From an uncultured Clostridia bacterium (GTDB lineage Bacteria > Bacillota > Clostridia > Christensenellales > Borkfalkiaceae): a DNA stretch of 64,000 nucleotides. Positions 35,679-44,489 of the stretch are shown in pieces. Each line of letters opens with the position of its first letter. The first letter of the stretch is position 1. The notes beneath the pieces are model-generated. The model made no database searches. It was not told the DNA's origin and saw nothing but the letters and a program-made list of their open reading frames with translations. The translations under genes and the position numbers were made by a program. The DNA is taken from NCBI GenBank assembly GCA_949283125.1, contig CASDRK010000017.1:203468-267467 (forward strand). Direction: 5' to 3'.

Positions 35679-38600
35679 CGACGTCACCGTAAATGCGGGT
35701 AAATTCGTCCAGCGAGAGCAATACCTTCCTGGGTTTGGAGCCCTCGGACTGAGTGATATAGTTCATGTTCTCCATCCAGTCGATGATCTTGCACGCCTTG
35801 ACATAGCCGATGGGGAATCTGCGCTGCAGCATGGACACTGAAGCCTGGTTGCTGGTGACGCAGAATTTGAGCGCTTGGATAAACTTGTCGTCTATCTTAA
35901 CGTCGCCCTCGCCGTCCGACGAATCTCCGGCGTCGCCGCCTTCGGGCTCTTCAACGGTGTTTATGAAGTCGGAAACGCTCTGATCGAAGTATGTTTCGTT
36001 GTTCTTCTTGACAAAGTCGGTAACTGCCTGAACTTCGGGAGAATCTATAAAACAGCCCTGAATGCGGGCCAGGTCGGGGTTGGACGCCGAGCGGAAGTAC
36101 ATATCGCCGGCGCCAAGCAATTTTTCGGCGCCGCCGACATCGAATATCGTGCGGGAATCGTCGAAAGAATTGACCTTGAAGCCTATCCTTGTGGGAAGGT
36201 TGGATTTTATGAGACCGGTTATGCAGTCGACCGAAGGTCTCTGCGTGGCAAGAATGAGATGTATTCCCGCCGCGCGCGACTTTTGAACAAGCCTTATGAT
36301 GCGGCTTTCGATATCCTTTTTGTTCTGAAGCATCAGATCGCCGAACTCGTCGAGGATAATCACAATTTTTGGCAGCTTCTCCTCCCCTTCTGGCAGATGG
36401 GCGTTGTATTCGTTGAGATTCTTGACGAGCGTGCCCGCCAGCGTCATCTCTTTGAACAGCGTGTAGCGGCGCTCCATCTCCTTTATTGCCCAGTTGAGAG
36501 CTTTTATGGCCTTATCCACGTCGGAAATTATCTCGTTTACGATAAGATGGGGCAGATTTTCGTATGAAATGAATTCCGATTGCTTGGGGTCGACGAGAAT
36601 AAAGCGCAATTCGTCGGGACCGTATTTGTACAGAAGGCTTATGATGAGCGAGCTCAGACAGATACTTTTACCCGAACCGGTGGTACCCGCAACGAGAAGA
36701 TGGGGCATCTTGGTTATGTCGGGGCAGTTGGGCCGTCCTTCGACATTCTTGCCGAGGGCAAACGTAAGTGTATTGGGTTTGCAGTTTATGAACTCGCTGC
36801 TCGTGAGCATTGTTTTGAGTCCGACGACGGTGCGCTTTCCGTTGGGCACCTCGATGGATATCGCGCCCTTGGAATAGTTGAGATAGGCAGTGACGTTTTC
36901 CTTCATGAGGGCCATCGCTATGGCTTCGCGATAGCGCATTGCACTCTTTATGTTGGTTCTGTCCTCGATTATGACGTCGTACCTCGTTATTGCCGGACCG
37001 ACCGTCACATCGGATATGTGAGCCGCTATGCGGAAATTTTCCAGCGTCTCGATTATAAGCCTTTTATTGTCCTCTATCTCGCCGAGATTGGCGTTGTTGT
37101 TTTCGGGATAATCGGCAAGCAGATCGAGAGTGGGCCGCACGTACTTTTTCCAGACGTGCTTCGGCTTTTCGGGTTCGGGAGCGGGCTTTTCCTCCTCCGC
37201 TCTGCGTCCGACGAGGGGCGTACCCGTCTCCCTCTCCGGCCGAAGGGGCGCAGAAGACATTCTGTCACGGCCGAAGGGCTGCTGCGGCTCTTCCGAACGC
37301 CGTGCCGACGAAAAGTTTTCGCTCTCCGCGGGACGCAGGCCGCGAGTGCCGAGATCGGGCTCCTCCTCCACGAGATAATCGTCGCCGTCGCCGTCGAACA
37401 GATTTTCTCTGCCGGAATCCCTTCGGGACGATATGCGCGTTTCGTCCGGGCGGATATCGTCGGAAATATTTGAATTGGACGAACTGAAAATGCTTCGCAG
37501 ATCGTTGGACCTGCTCTCCCTGCCTTCGTCTGCCGGAAGCTCCGTCCGTCTCAATGGCAAGTGCTCGTCCTCATCCGCACCCGTGGAAACGTCTGTGCCG
37601 CCAAGCACGTCGTCATCGGCGGCATTGTCGGCATCTTCATTCTTCGCGCCGGGCAGGCCGGAATAGTCGTCCGATCCGCGCCTGTAACCCAAGCCGACCT
37701 CATCGGCGGGCAAAGCCCCGCCGGAGACGTACGAGTCGCCGTAATCCGCGCCGTCGCCGCCCTGCGCTTCGGTTTCACGCCCGACGGGCTCTTCGACGTC
37801 GTCTGCTTCCGACTCCGCGTAGCCGGGCTCGTCGCAGCCGTGCACGAACTCCTCGTCGTCGGCATCGAACGACGGACCGTCATAGACCGGCTCATCGTAA
37901 GAAGGACTCTGCGGAACGTAGTCGTCGAGAGTCTGCGCCGGTTTGTCTCCGTATATGTACGCAGGAGCGGAAGGCCTGTCTTCGCGGCTTTCCACCTCGC
38001 GGGAATAGCTTTGCGAATAGCTGTCGGGATAGACCTGCGTCGCCTGCTCACGCTGACGATTGGCAAGCTTTTTCCCGGATGAAAAACTGCTCAGATAATC
38101 GTCGTCGTTGTGAACGGGATGATTGAAATAGGAATCATCGTTAAAAATCATATTTCTGCGGTAGCTTTCCGCGGCAAACTCCCCGTTTTCAAACAATATT
38201 CTGCGCCCGAGATTCTTCTGCGAGAATTTATCCTCATCGTCGTCGGACACTCCGCCGCTTTGCGGCTGCTGCTGCGAATAATCGGGGCGGCTGAGTATGT
38301 AGTCGCGCACCGACTGAACGGGCTTGGATTCAGGCTGCTGCTGAACGGGATGAAAATTGTTGACTATCTCGTAATTGTCTCCGACCGCAAAAGCGGAATC
38401 GTCTGCAACAGGCATTGGATCAGGCGCGGGCGCGGGTTCGCGTTCGGCGGCCGTTTCGGAATCCATGCGCGGAGCGCGGACGCGCCTGCTCCCCGCATGA
38501 GCGATGAAATCGTTTCTGACCACTATAAACGTCAGATAACCGCACAAAAGCAGAGCCACGGAAAAAATTACGTATGCACCTATAAAAGTGGTGCCGCGCG

Positions 38601-39039
38601 CCACGGGATAGACCAAAAGTCCCGAAACGGCTCCGCCGAACGTGTAGCCGGCATACCCCCTCTCCGCGGAGGAATAGCACTGTGCCAGATACGAACTGTA
38701 GCCGTCAAGCGCAAACCCGCGCGTAGTTACCGCATGGAAAAGCATGAAGAACATAGTTGCGGTCAATCCGACGACCAGAGCCGTCCGCAGCCGCACCGCG
38801 GGTTTTTTGCCGAACACCAGCCACACGCCCAAACATGCCGCCGCGGCCACGACCAGATAGCAGGCGTAACCGAACGTGCCGTACATGAATGCGCATATCG
38901 CCGCGCCGAGGGAGGAAAAAACGGTATTGTACGTAAGAAGTATCAGCAACATGAGCGCGCAGAACAAAAGCAGCGTCATGCCCAAGGTTTCTCTGGTAAA
39001 AATATATGAATGTCTGTCTTTGTCGTTTCTTTTCTTCAC
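35671..39039 (-). CDS. ftsK: DNA translocase FtsK/SpoIIIE
   Basis: 1122 residues, longer than Bacillus SpoIIIE (about 790). Start GTG at 39039 with GCGGAG 8 bases upstream. It pumps chromosomal DNA through the division septum. Four or five membrane helices (about 20-190) come first. The linker of about 450 residues (about 200-660) is rich in Asp, Glu, Ser and Arg. The motor has VAGTTGSGKSICLSSLI (Walker A, near 785), FILVDPKQSEFISY, KIVIILDEFGDLM and ATQRPSVDCITG. The C-terminal gamma winged helix (VSMLQRRFPIGYVKACKIIDWME) reads KOPS/SRS sites. First gene of the ftsK-nadE operon. Confidence 0.97.
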   Translation of the reverse strand: MKKRNDKDRHSYIFTRETLGMTLLLFCALMLLILLTYNTVFSSLGAAICAFMYGTFGYACYLVVAAAACLGVWLVFGKKPAVRLRTALVVGLTATMFFMLFHAVTTRGFALDGYSSYLAQCYSSAERGYAGYTFGGAVSGLLVYPVARGTTFIGAYVIFSVALLLCGYLTFIVVRNDFIAHAGSRRVRAPRMDSETAAEREPAPAPDPMPVADDSAFAVGDNYEIVNNFHPVQQQPESKPVQSVRDYILSRPDYSQQQPQSGGVSDDDEDKFSQKNLGRRILFENGEFAAESYRRNMIFNDDSYFNHPVHNDDDYLSSFSSGKKLANRQREQATQVYPDSYSQSYSREVESREDRPSAPAYIYGDKPAQTLDDYVPQSPSYDEPVYDGPSFDADDEEFVHGCDEPGYAESEADDVEEPVGRETEAQGGDGADYGDSYVSGGALPADEVGLGYRRGSDDYSGLPGAKNEDADNAADDDVLGGTDVSTGADEDEHLPLRRTELPADEGRESRSNDLRSIFSSSNSNISDDIRPDETRISSRRDSGRENLFDGDGDDYLVEEEPDLGTRGLRPAESENFSSARRSEEPQQPFGRDRMSSAPLRPERETGTPLVGRRAEEEKPAPEPEKPKHVWKKYVRPTLDLLADYPENNNANLGEIEDNKRLIIETLENFRIAAHISDVTVGPAITRYDVIIEDRTNIKSAMRYREAIAMALMKENVTAYLNYSKGAISIEVPNGKRTVVGLKTMLTSSEFINCKPNTLTFALGKNVEGRPNCPDITKMPHLLVAGTTGSGKSICLSSLIISLLYKYGPDELRFILVDPKQSEFISYENLPHLIVNEIISDVDKAIKALNWAIKEMERRYTLFKEMTLAGTLVKNLNEYNAHLPEGEEKLPKIVIILDEFGDLMLQNKKDIESRIIRLVQKSRAAGIHLILATQRPSVDCITGLIKSNLPTRIGFKVNSFDDSRTIFDVGGAEKLLGAGDMYFRSASNPDLARIQGCFIDSPEVQAVTDFVKKNNETYFDQSVSDFINTVEEPEGGDAGDSSDGEGDVKIDDKFIQALKFCVTSNQASVSMLQRRFPIGYVKACKIIDWMENMNYITQSEGSKPRKVLLSLDEFTRIYGDVDD

Positions 39040-39077
39040 GAAACATACTCCGCGTAATAATTATTATGCCGTATATC

Positions 39078-39106
39078 ATTATAACATCTGCACGCCGAAA
39101 ATACAA
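39078..39106 (-). promoter_or_regulatory. Promoter of the ftsK-rimO-pgsA-cinA-recA-nadE operon
   Basis: Minus strand TTGTAT (39106-39101), 17-base spacer, TATAAT (39083-39078). It abuts the ilvC terminator. Confidence 0.65.
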
Positions 39107-39107
39107 C

Positions 39108-39139
39108 AAAATGGCGGCGAAATATTACAATTCGCCGCC
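39108..39139 (-). terminator. Terminator of ilvC
   Basis: GGCGGCGAA (39113-39121) pairs with TTCGCCGCC (39131-39139), loop 9. On the minus strand it is followed by ATTTTGTTG. A second GC-rich hairpin (GCCGC/GCGGC, near 39168-39183) precedes it. Confidence 0.75.
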
Positions 39140-39197
39140 CGGATTTTTATTGGTCATGACATGTGCCGCCGCATGCGTGCGGCGCCTTGAGCGAGGG

Positions 39198-40229
39198 TCA
39201 GAGTTTGGTCTTGCCCTCCTCCGCTTTTATCAGGTTGCCCTCGTCGTTCCAGGAATACATCGCCCTTATCTCCCTGCCGACTTCTTCAAGCTGGTGCGAA
39301 GCTTCCAGATTGCGCTTTGCGATAAAGTGCGCTCTGCCGTTGTTGTTTTCGGCTATCCACTTTGATGCAAACGTGCCGTCCTGGATCTCTTCCAGAACTT
39401 TCTTCATCTCCTTTTTGGTCTCTTCGGTGATGAGACGTTTGCCCGTCTCGTAATCGCCGAATTCCGCCGTGTCGGAAATGGAATATCTCATCATCGAAAA
39501 ACCGCCCTTATAGATGAGGTCGACGATGAGCTTCATCTCGTGAATGCATTCAAAATACGCGTTTCTGGGGTCGTATCCCGCCTCTACCAGCGTTTCAAAA
39601 CCGGCTTTCATCAACGCCGTGACGCCGCCGCAGAGCACGGCCTGTTCGCCGAAAAGGTCGGTTTCGGTCTCGCACTTGAAGGTCGTTTCAAGCACGCCCG
39701 CCCTCGCTCCGCCTATGCCTGCGGCATAGCCGAGGGCGATATCGAGCGCTTTGCCCGTATAATCCTGCGCGACGGCCACCAGACAGGGAACGCCCTTGCC
39801 CTCCTGATATTCCGAGCGCACGGTATGTCCCGGCCCCTTGGGCGCTATCATGAACACGTCCACGTTTGCGGGAGGAATTATCTGCTTGAAATGTATGTTG
39901 AATCCGTGAGCGAACGCAAGCGCCGCGCCGTCCTTGAGGTTCTTCTCTATGCTCTCCTTATACACTTTGGCCTGTCTTTCGTCGTTTATGAGCATCATGA
40001 CGATGTCGGCGCGCCCGGCGGCTTCGGCCACGGTGTACACTTCAAAACCGGCAGCTTCGGCCTTGGGCCAGGATTTTCCGCCTTTGTGCAGACCGATGAT
40101 CACCTTTACGCCGCTCTCCCGCAGGTTGAGCGCATGGGCATGTCCCTGACTGCCGTAGCCCACTATGGCCACGGTTTTATTTCTGAGAGCGTTTATATCG
40201 CAATCGGACTGATAATAAATTTTTGCCAT
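39198..40229 (-). CDS. ilvC: Ketol-acid reductoisomerase (NADP+), class I
   Basis: 343 residues, the short class I form. It isomerises and reduces acetolactate/acetohydroxybutyrate in branched-chain amino acid synthesis. Rossmann start [20 protein letters not shown]; substrate/metal motifs [15 protein letters not shown] and [15 protein letters not shown]. The C-terminal knotted helical domain is complete. It stands alone with its own promoter and terminator; no ilvB, ilvD or leu genes lie nearby. GGAGG is 11 bases from the ATG, a little far. Confidence 0.97.
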   Translation of the reverse strand: MAKIYYQSDCDINALRNKTVAIVGYGSQGHAHALNLRESGVKVIIGLHKGGKSWPKAEAAGFEVYTVAEAAGRADIVMMLINDERQAKVYKESIEKNLKDGAALAFAHGFNIHFKQIIPPANVDVFMIAPKGPGHTVRSEYQEGKGVPCLVAVAQDYTGKALDIALGYAAGIGGARAGVLETTFKCETETDLFGEQAVLCGGVTALMKAGFETLVEAGYDPRNAYFECIHEMKLIVDLIYKGGFSMMRYSISDTAEFGDYETGKRLITEETKKEMKKVLEEIQDGTFASKWIAENNNGRAHFIAKRNLEASHQLEEVGREIRAMYSWNDEGNLIKAEEGKTKL

Positions 40230-40264
40230 ATCAAAATTTTCCTCCGAAAAATTGTATGTACATT

Positions 40265-40293
40265 ATTATATCTTTATAATCGCCGCAAGTCAA
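40265..40293 (-). promoter_or_regulatory. Promoter of ilvC
   Basis: Minus strand TTGACT (40293-40288), 17-base spacer, TATAAT (40270-40265). Leader about 30 bases, so no room for a T-box or leader peptide attenuator. Confidence 0.8.
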
Positions 40294-40333
40294 GTGTTAT
40301 TAAAAATTATATTGAATTTTTCCGCATAAAAAA

Positions 40334-40362
40334 TTGCATAAAGATGAATTTTGATATATAAT
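40334..40362 (+). promoter_or_regulatory. Promoter of the DUF815 ATPase gene
   Basis: TTGCAT (40334-40339), 17-base spacer, TATAAT (40357-40362). GGTGA lies 6 bases before the ATG at 40396. Confidence 0.7.
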
Positions 40363-40395
40363 TGTGAGTAAATCAAGCTGTATCGGTGAATAATT

Positions 40396-41556
40396 ATGAA
40401 TAATAGTTGTCTGAAACTAAAAGTGCTGCGCAACCTTTTGCGCGAACCTCTGTTTGCCGCTTTTCAGGAAGCCCTCTGCGGCGGCGAGCCTGAAAAATTT
40501 TATTATCAGCTGTATGAAGCCGGCGCGGAAAACAATTTTCTGTCCGGACTGTGCGAGCTGATCCTTGCCGACGACAACGCATTCGCGCGCACCTGCGCAA
40601 AGGGCGATACCCCTTCGTCATATCTGTTCGACGCATATGCAGGCGACCTCGACGCCATATTTTCCGCGGCGGCAAAGTTTGAAGGCGACGAACATTTCAG
40701 GCTGGGCGAGCCCGTGCCGCCCTTCGACGGCAGTCTTGACGGTGCGCGTTCGGCGGCAGGGCTTGCAGATCATTACGCGGCTCACGGGTACGGAAAATAC
40801 ATGAAGTTCAGGGCCTTTACCTATTCCGACGGTTCGCTGCTACCCATAGAAAACACTTCAGAAGTCACGCTGAACGATTTGAAAGACTACGAAAGCGAAA
40901 AGAAGCAGATATCCGACAACATAATCAATTTTTTGAGCGGACTGCCATATGCCAACATGCTGCTGTACGGCGACAGGGGAACGGGAAAATCTTCCACCAT
41001 GCACGCAATGCTGAACAAGTATTTCGGACAGGGACTGCGCATAATAGAGCTGAACAAGCAAAACATGCTGTGCATTCCCGACATACGCAGAGCAGTGAGA
41101 GACATACCGCTCAGATTCATAATATTTATCGACGACCTTTCGCTGAACGAGGACGACGATAAAATATCCTCGCTCAAGGCGGGATTGGAGGGAACGGTGG
41201 GCGGCACGGCCGACAACGTTATGATAACGGCAACGTCCAACCGCAGACACATAGTAAAGGAGAGCTTTTCCGACAGGGAAAATTCCGTACATCCAGGGGA
41301 TTCCATGGCAGAACAGCTCTCTCTTGCCGACCGCTTCGGACTGACCGTGATGTTTGCATCCGCGGACAGGCACACATATCTTTCCATAGTCAGACAGCTC
41401 GCCGACGAGCGCGCAATGAGCACCGACAGAGACAAACTGTGCGCGCTTGCCGAGCGCTGGGCTCTGGCAAAGGGCGGGCGTTCGCCGAGACGGGCAAGGC
41501 AGTTTGCCGACCTCGCATACGCGTGCGAGCGCCGCGGCGCGGAGATAGACTTTTAA
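40396..41556 (+). CDS. DUF815-family AAA+ ATPase
   Basis: 386 residues. An N-terminal helical part (about 1-150) without known motif is followed by an AAA+ module: LLYGDRGTGKSSTMHAML (Walker A, about 195-212), LRFIIFIDDLSLNEDDD (Walker B) and MITATSNRRHIVKESFSD (sensor 1). The block HPGDSMAEQLSLADRFGLTV and the ARRARQFADLAY-like end are typical of DUF815 (PF05673). The cellular role of the family is not established. It is a single gene; its stop TAA overlaps the murC stop on the other strand. Confidence 0.9.
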   Translation: MNNSCLKLKVLRNLLREPLFAAFQEALCGGEPEKFYYQLYEAGAENNFLSGLCELILADDNAFARTCAKGDTPSSYLFDAYAGDLDAIFSAAAKFEGDEHFRLGEPVPPFDGSLDGARSAAGLADHYAAHGYGKYMKFRAFTYSDGSLLPIENTSEVTLNDLKDYESEKKQISDNIINFLSGLPYANMLLYGDRGTGKSSTMHAMLNKYFGQGLRIIELNKQNMLCIPDIRRAVRDIPLRFIIFIDDLSLNEDDDKISSLKAGLEGTVGGTADNVMITATSNRRHIVKESFSDRENSVHPGDSMAEQLSLADRFGLTVMFASADRHTYLSIVRQLADERAMSTDRDKLCALAERWALAKGGRSPRRARQFADLAYACERRGAEIDF

Positions 41557-42872
41557 TCCGTCATGCGCCGCACCGTAAAATAAATATCTCCCGCGCCGAG
41601 GACGAGAATTTTATCGTCCGTGCCGACGCCTTGGAGAAATCTTTCGATATCCCGTTCGTCATCGGCGTAACGGGATTTTTTAACGGCTCTGGAGAGGGCG
41701 ACGGCGCTTCCCGCCGCATCGAAGTACTCGCGCGCGGCAAACGTTTTGTATATCAGCAGGTCGTCCACACCTGACAGCACCTCGGCAAACCCGTCGAACA
41801 GCAGTCTGGTCCTGCTGTATGTGTGCGGCTGAAATATAACGTACAATCTGCCGCGGCAAACGGAGCGCGCCGTGCGCAGCGATGCGGCTATTTCGTCGGG
41901 ATGATGTGCATAATCGGCGATAACTTCGCAGCCGCGGTATCTGCCTATGCTTTCAAACCTCCTCGCAATGCCGGAAAATGAAGCAAGTCCCTCCTCCACG
42001 CTCCGGGCGCGCAATCCGCAGGCCCTTGCCGCCGCAACGGCTGCAAGGGCATTAGCTATGTTGTGCCTTCCCAACACTTTTAAAGAGACCGAACAGAGAT
42101 ACCTTTCGTACTCAAATACTTCAAAGCTGTATCTGCCGCCGGAGCAGTTTATGGAACGCGCCCTGTAGTCCGCGCCCTCCTCCGTTCCGAACGTCACGTC
42201 TCCGCGCACGCATTCGTCGCCGAAAATGCTTACGCATCTGGATGAACGCCCGGCAAAGTTTTTGTAAGCTTCAGCAAGCTCTCTCTCGCCGCCGTAGCAC
42301 TCGAGATGATCGGCCGCGGTATTAAGAACCACGCCCACCGTCGGCTTCAGCAACAGAAAATTTTTGTTGTATTCGCACGCTTCGGTTATAAAATAATCGC
42401 GGCCGCGGCAGACGCTGTTGCCGAAAGTTTTGTCCCTTCCGCCGATATGCGCAGTGAACGCCCTGTCGGAACAGGCAAAAATATGCGCAAGCATTCCGGT
42501 GCACGTAGTTTTGCCGTGACAGCCGGCCACCGCCACAACGCTTTCGTAGCGCCCGCACAGCATGGCGAGGAATGCCCCGCGCGACACCATTGTCTTATTC
42601 AGCGCGGCCGCACGGGCAAGGTGACGCTCTCCGCGGCCGGCAGCGTCGGTGTAGACTATCAGATCGCACCCGTCGAGTCCGGCATCGTCGTCTGCAAACG
42701 ACACCTCAATGCCGCGGGCCATGAGTCCGTCCGTGTATTCGCCCGGAGCGCGGTCGCATCCGAACACCCTTTTGCCTTCATCGGCGCATATTGCGGCGAG
42801 CGCGCTCATGCTCGCGCCGCCGATCCCGACGAAATATATGCTGTGCACATCGTTCAATATCTTGCTGTCCAT
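41553..42872 (-). CDS. murC: UDP-N-acetylmuramate-L-alanine ligase MurC
   Basis: 439 residues from the ATG at 42872, placed 9 residues before the family signature VHSIYFVGIGGASMSAL; the frame extends 25 codons upstream without similarity. It adds L-Ala to UDP-MurNAc. The ATP loop is VAGCHGKTTCTGMLAHIF and the C-terminal ligase domain has DYAHHPDEI and FQPHTYSRT. No Shine-Dalgarno sequence is visible before the chosen ATG. It lies beyond the ftsZ terminator, so it is not cotranscribed with the rest of the cluster unless by read-through. Its 3' end overlaps the convergent DUF815 gene by 4 bases. Confidence 0.93.
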   Translation of the reverse strand: MDSKILNDVHSIYFVGIGGASMSALAAICADEGKRVFGCDRAPGEYTDGLMARGIEVSFADDDAGLDGCDLIVYTDAAGRGERHLARAAALNKTMVSRGAFLAMLCGRYESVVAVAGCHGKTTCTGMLAHIFACSDRAFTAHIGGRDKTFGNSVCRGRDYFITEACEYNKNFLLLKPTVGVVLNTAADHLECYGGERELAEAYKNFAGRSSRCVSIFGDECVRGDVTFGTEEGADYRARSINCSGGRYSFEVFEYERYLCSVSLKVLGRHNIANALAAVAAARACGLRARSVEEGLASFSGIARRFESIGRYRGCEVIADYAHHPDEIAASLRTARSVCRGRLYVIFQPHTYSRTRLLFDGFAEVLSGVDDLLIYKTFAAREYFDAAGSAVALSRAVKKSRYADDERDIERFLQGVGTDDKILVLGAGDIYFTVRRMTD

Positions 42873-42984
42873 ACAGCATTTTATGGCAATTATGCACGAA
42901 ATATGACGAACCGCGCACCTTCCCGCCGAGCGGCGAAACGTGAGCATGGCCGGCCGGACAATCAGATGGCCGGCACATAAGCAT

Positions 42985-43018
42985 AAAACCGGGCGGAACC
43001 CGTCAAGGCTCCGCCCGG
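42985..43018 (-). terminator. Terminator of ftsA-ftsZ
   Basis: CCGGGCGGA (42989-42997) pairs with TCCGCCCGG (43010-43018), loop of 12. On the minus strand TTTT follows. It starts 26 bases after the ftsZ stop. Confidence 0.8.
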
Positions 43019-43044
43019 AAAAATGCTTTGTCGATTTTAAAAAC

Positions 43045-44427
43045 TCAATCCTCGCCGCGGCGGCCGAGATTTTTCAGAAGCCGCGCGAATTTGGGCACGC
43101 TCTTGTCGGAAGGGCGCTCGATGGTAACGTCCTCCTGCGGGCGGACATACTGCGCCTGCACAGGCTGCTGCTGAACGGGAGCCTGCGCATATCCGGCATT
43201 CTGCTGGGGATAAGCAGGCTGAGCGGGCTGCTGATATACAGGCTGCTGGGCATAACCTTGGACCTGTTGAGGCTGCTGGGGATACAACGGCTGCTGCATA
43301 ACGGGCTGGGAGGGCTGATGCTGAACGGGCTGCTGAGGAGCCGCGCCCTGCTGGCGCTGTCCGAAATACGGGTCGTTATTTATGGGCATGCGCGAAGCGT
43401 AGCTCTGCTGTGTATAGAGCTGACCGGACTTATACGCCTTTTGCTGCTCTTCCTCCTTCTTGTTGTCGAAGCCGGGGAAACCGGTGGCGATGACGGTGAT
43501 CTCAACTTCATCCTGAACGTTGGGATCTATGCGCGCGCCGAATATTATATTGGCCGAAGCGTCCACAACGCTGCGCACCAGCTCGGCCGCGTCGGCAACC
43601 TCGTCGAATGTCAGATCGGTGCCGCCGACCACGTTGAGTATAACGCCGCGCGCTCCCTCGATAGTGGTTTCGAGCAGAGGGCAGTTGACGGCCACGCGCA
43701 CCGCTTCGATTATCCTGTTGTCGCCTTTGGCAACGCCGACGCCGAGATGGGCGATGCCCTTATCCTTGAGAACGGTCTTTACGTCCGCAAAGTCGAGATT
43801 GATGAGAGCGGGGTTGACGATGAGTTCGGCAATGCCCCTTATGCCCTGCTTTAAAATTTCGTCCGCTACGCGCAGAGCTTCGACCATGGGCGTATTCTTC
43901 TGCACGACCGTTTTTATCTTGTCGTTGGGGATGATGACGAGAGTATCTACATACTTTTTGAGATTTTCCAATCCCTTTGCGGTATTTTCCATGCGCTTTT
44001 TGCCTTCAAAGGCAAAGGGCTCCGTTACGACCGCAACGGTGAGTATCTTCATATCCCTCGCTATCTTTGCGATCACCGGCGCGGCGCCCGTACCCGTGCC
44101 GCCGCCCATGCCGGCGGTTATGAACAACAGATCCGTGCCCTTGATGAGTTCGGTAAGCTCGTCCTTGCTCTCCTCGGCGGCAGCCCTGCCGACGTCGGGA
44201 TCGGCGCCTGCGCCCAGGCCCTTTGTCAGCTGCATGCCAATCTGCACCTTGTTTGCGCAGGGCGAAAGCGCGAGGATCTGGCTGTCAGTATTGACAACGA
44301 TGTACTCCGCGCTGTTTATTCCGGCCTCGAGCATGCGGTTGACGGCGTTATTGCCCGCGCCGCCGACGCCTATAACTTTTATCTTGGCTCTGCCGGATAT
44401 ATTGTTCAATGCCTGATCGTTAAACAT
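43045..44427 (-). CDS. ftsZ: Cell division GTPase FtsZ
   Basis: 460 residues from the ATG at 44427, which has GGAGG 8 bases upstream; the frame runs 91 codons further into ftsA and is spurious there. Tubulin-like protein forming the Z ring. Motifs: KVIGVGGAGNNAVNRML, the GTP loop MGGGTGTGAAPVIA, and the T7 region ALINLDFADVKTVL. After the globular core (to about 325) comes a 110-residue Gln/Pro-rich linker, longer than in most Firmicutes. The C-terminal peptide VPKFARLLKNLGRR matches the partner-binding tail that normally contacts FtsA, SepF and ZapD. Terminator follows. Confidence 0.98.
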   Translation of the reverse strand: MFNDQALNNISGRAKIKVIGVGGAGNNAVNRMLEAGINSAEYIVVNTDSQILALSPCANKVQIGMQLTKGLGAGADPDVGRAAAEESKDELTELIKGTDLLFITAGMGGGTGTGAAPVIAKIARDMKILTVAVVTEPFAFEGKKRMENTAKGLENLKKYVDTLVIIPNDKIKTVVQKNTPMVEALRVADEILKQGIRGIAELIVNPALINLDFADVKTVLKDKGIAHLGVGVAKGDNRIIEAVRVAVNCPLLETTIEGARGVILNVVGGTDLTFDEVADAAELVRSVVDASANIIFGARIDPNVQDEVEITVIATGFPGFDNKKEEEQQKAYKSGQLYTQQSYASRMPINNDPYFGQRQQGAAPQQPVQHQPSQPVMQQPLYPQQPQQVQGYAQQPVYQQPAQPAYPQQNAGYAQAPVQQQPVQAQYVRPQEDVTIERPSDKSVPKFARLLKNLGRRGED

Positions 44428-44489
44428 TTGTTGACCTCCGTTGTCGCGCATGGCCCGCCGGGCCGCGCCGCGTCGTAAAAAATAAAATT

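Noticed and set aside
40230-40264. Leucine-type attenuator before ilvC
   Set aside because: The leader is about 30 bases, too short for a leader peptide and competing stems.
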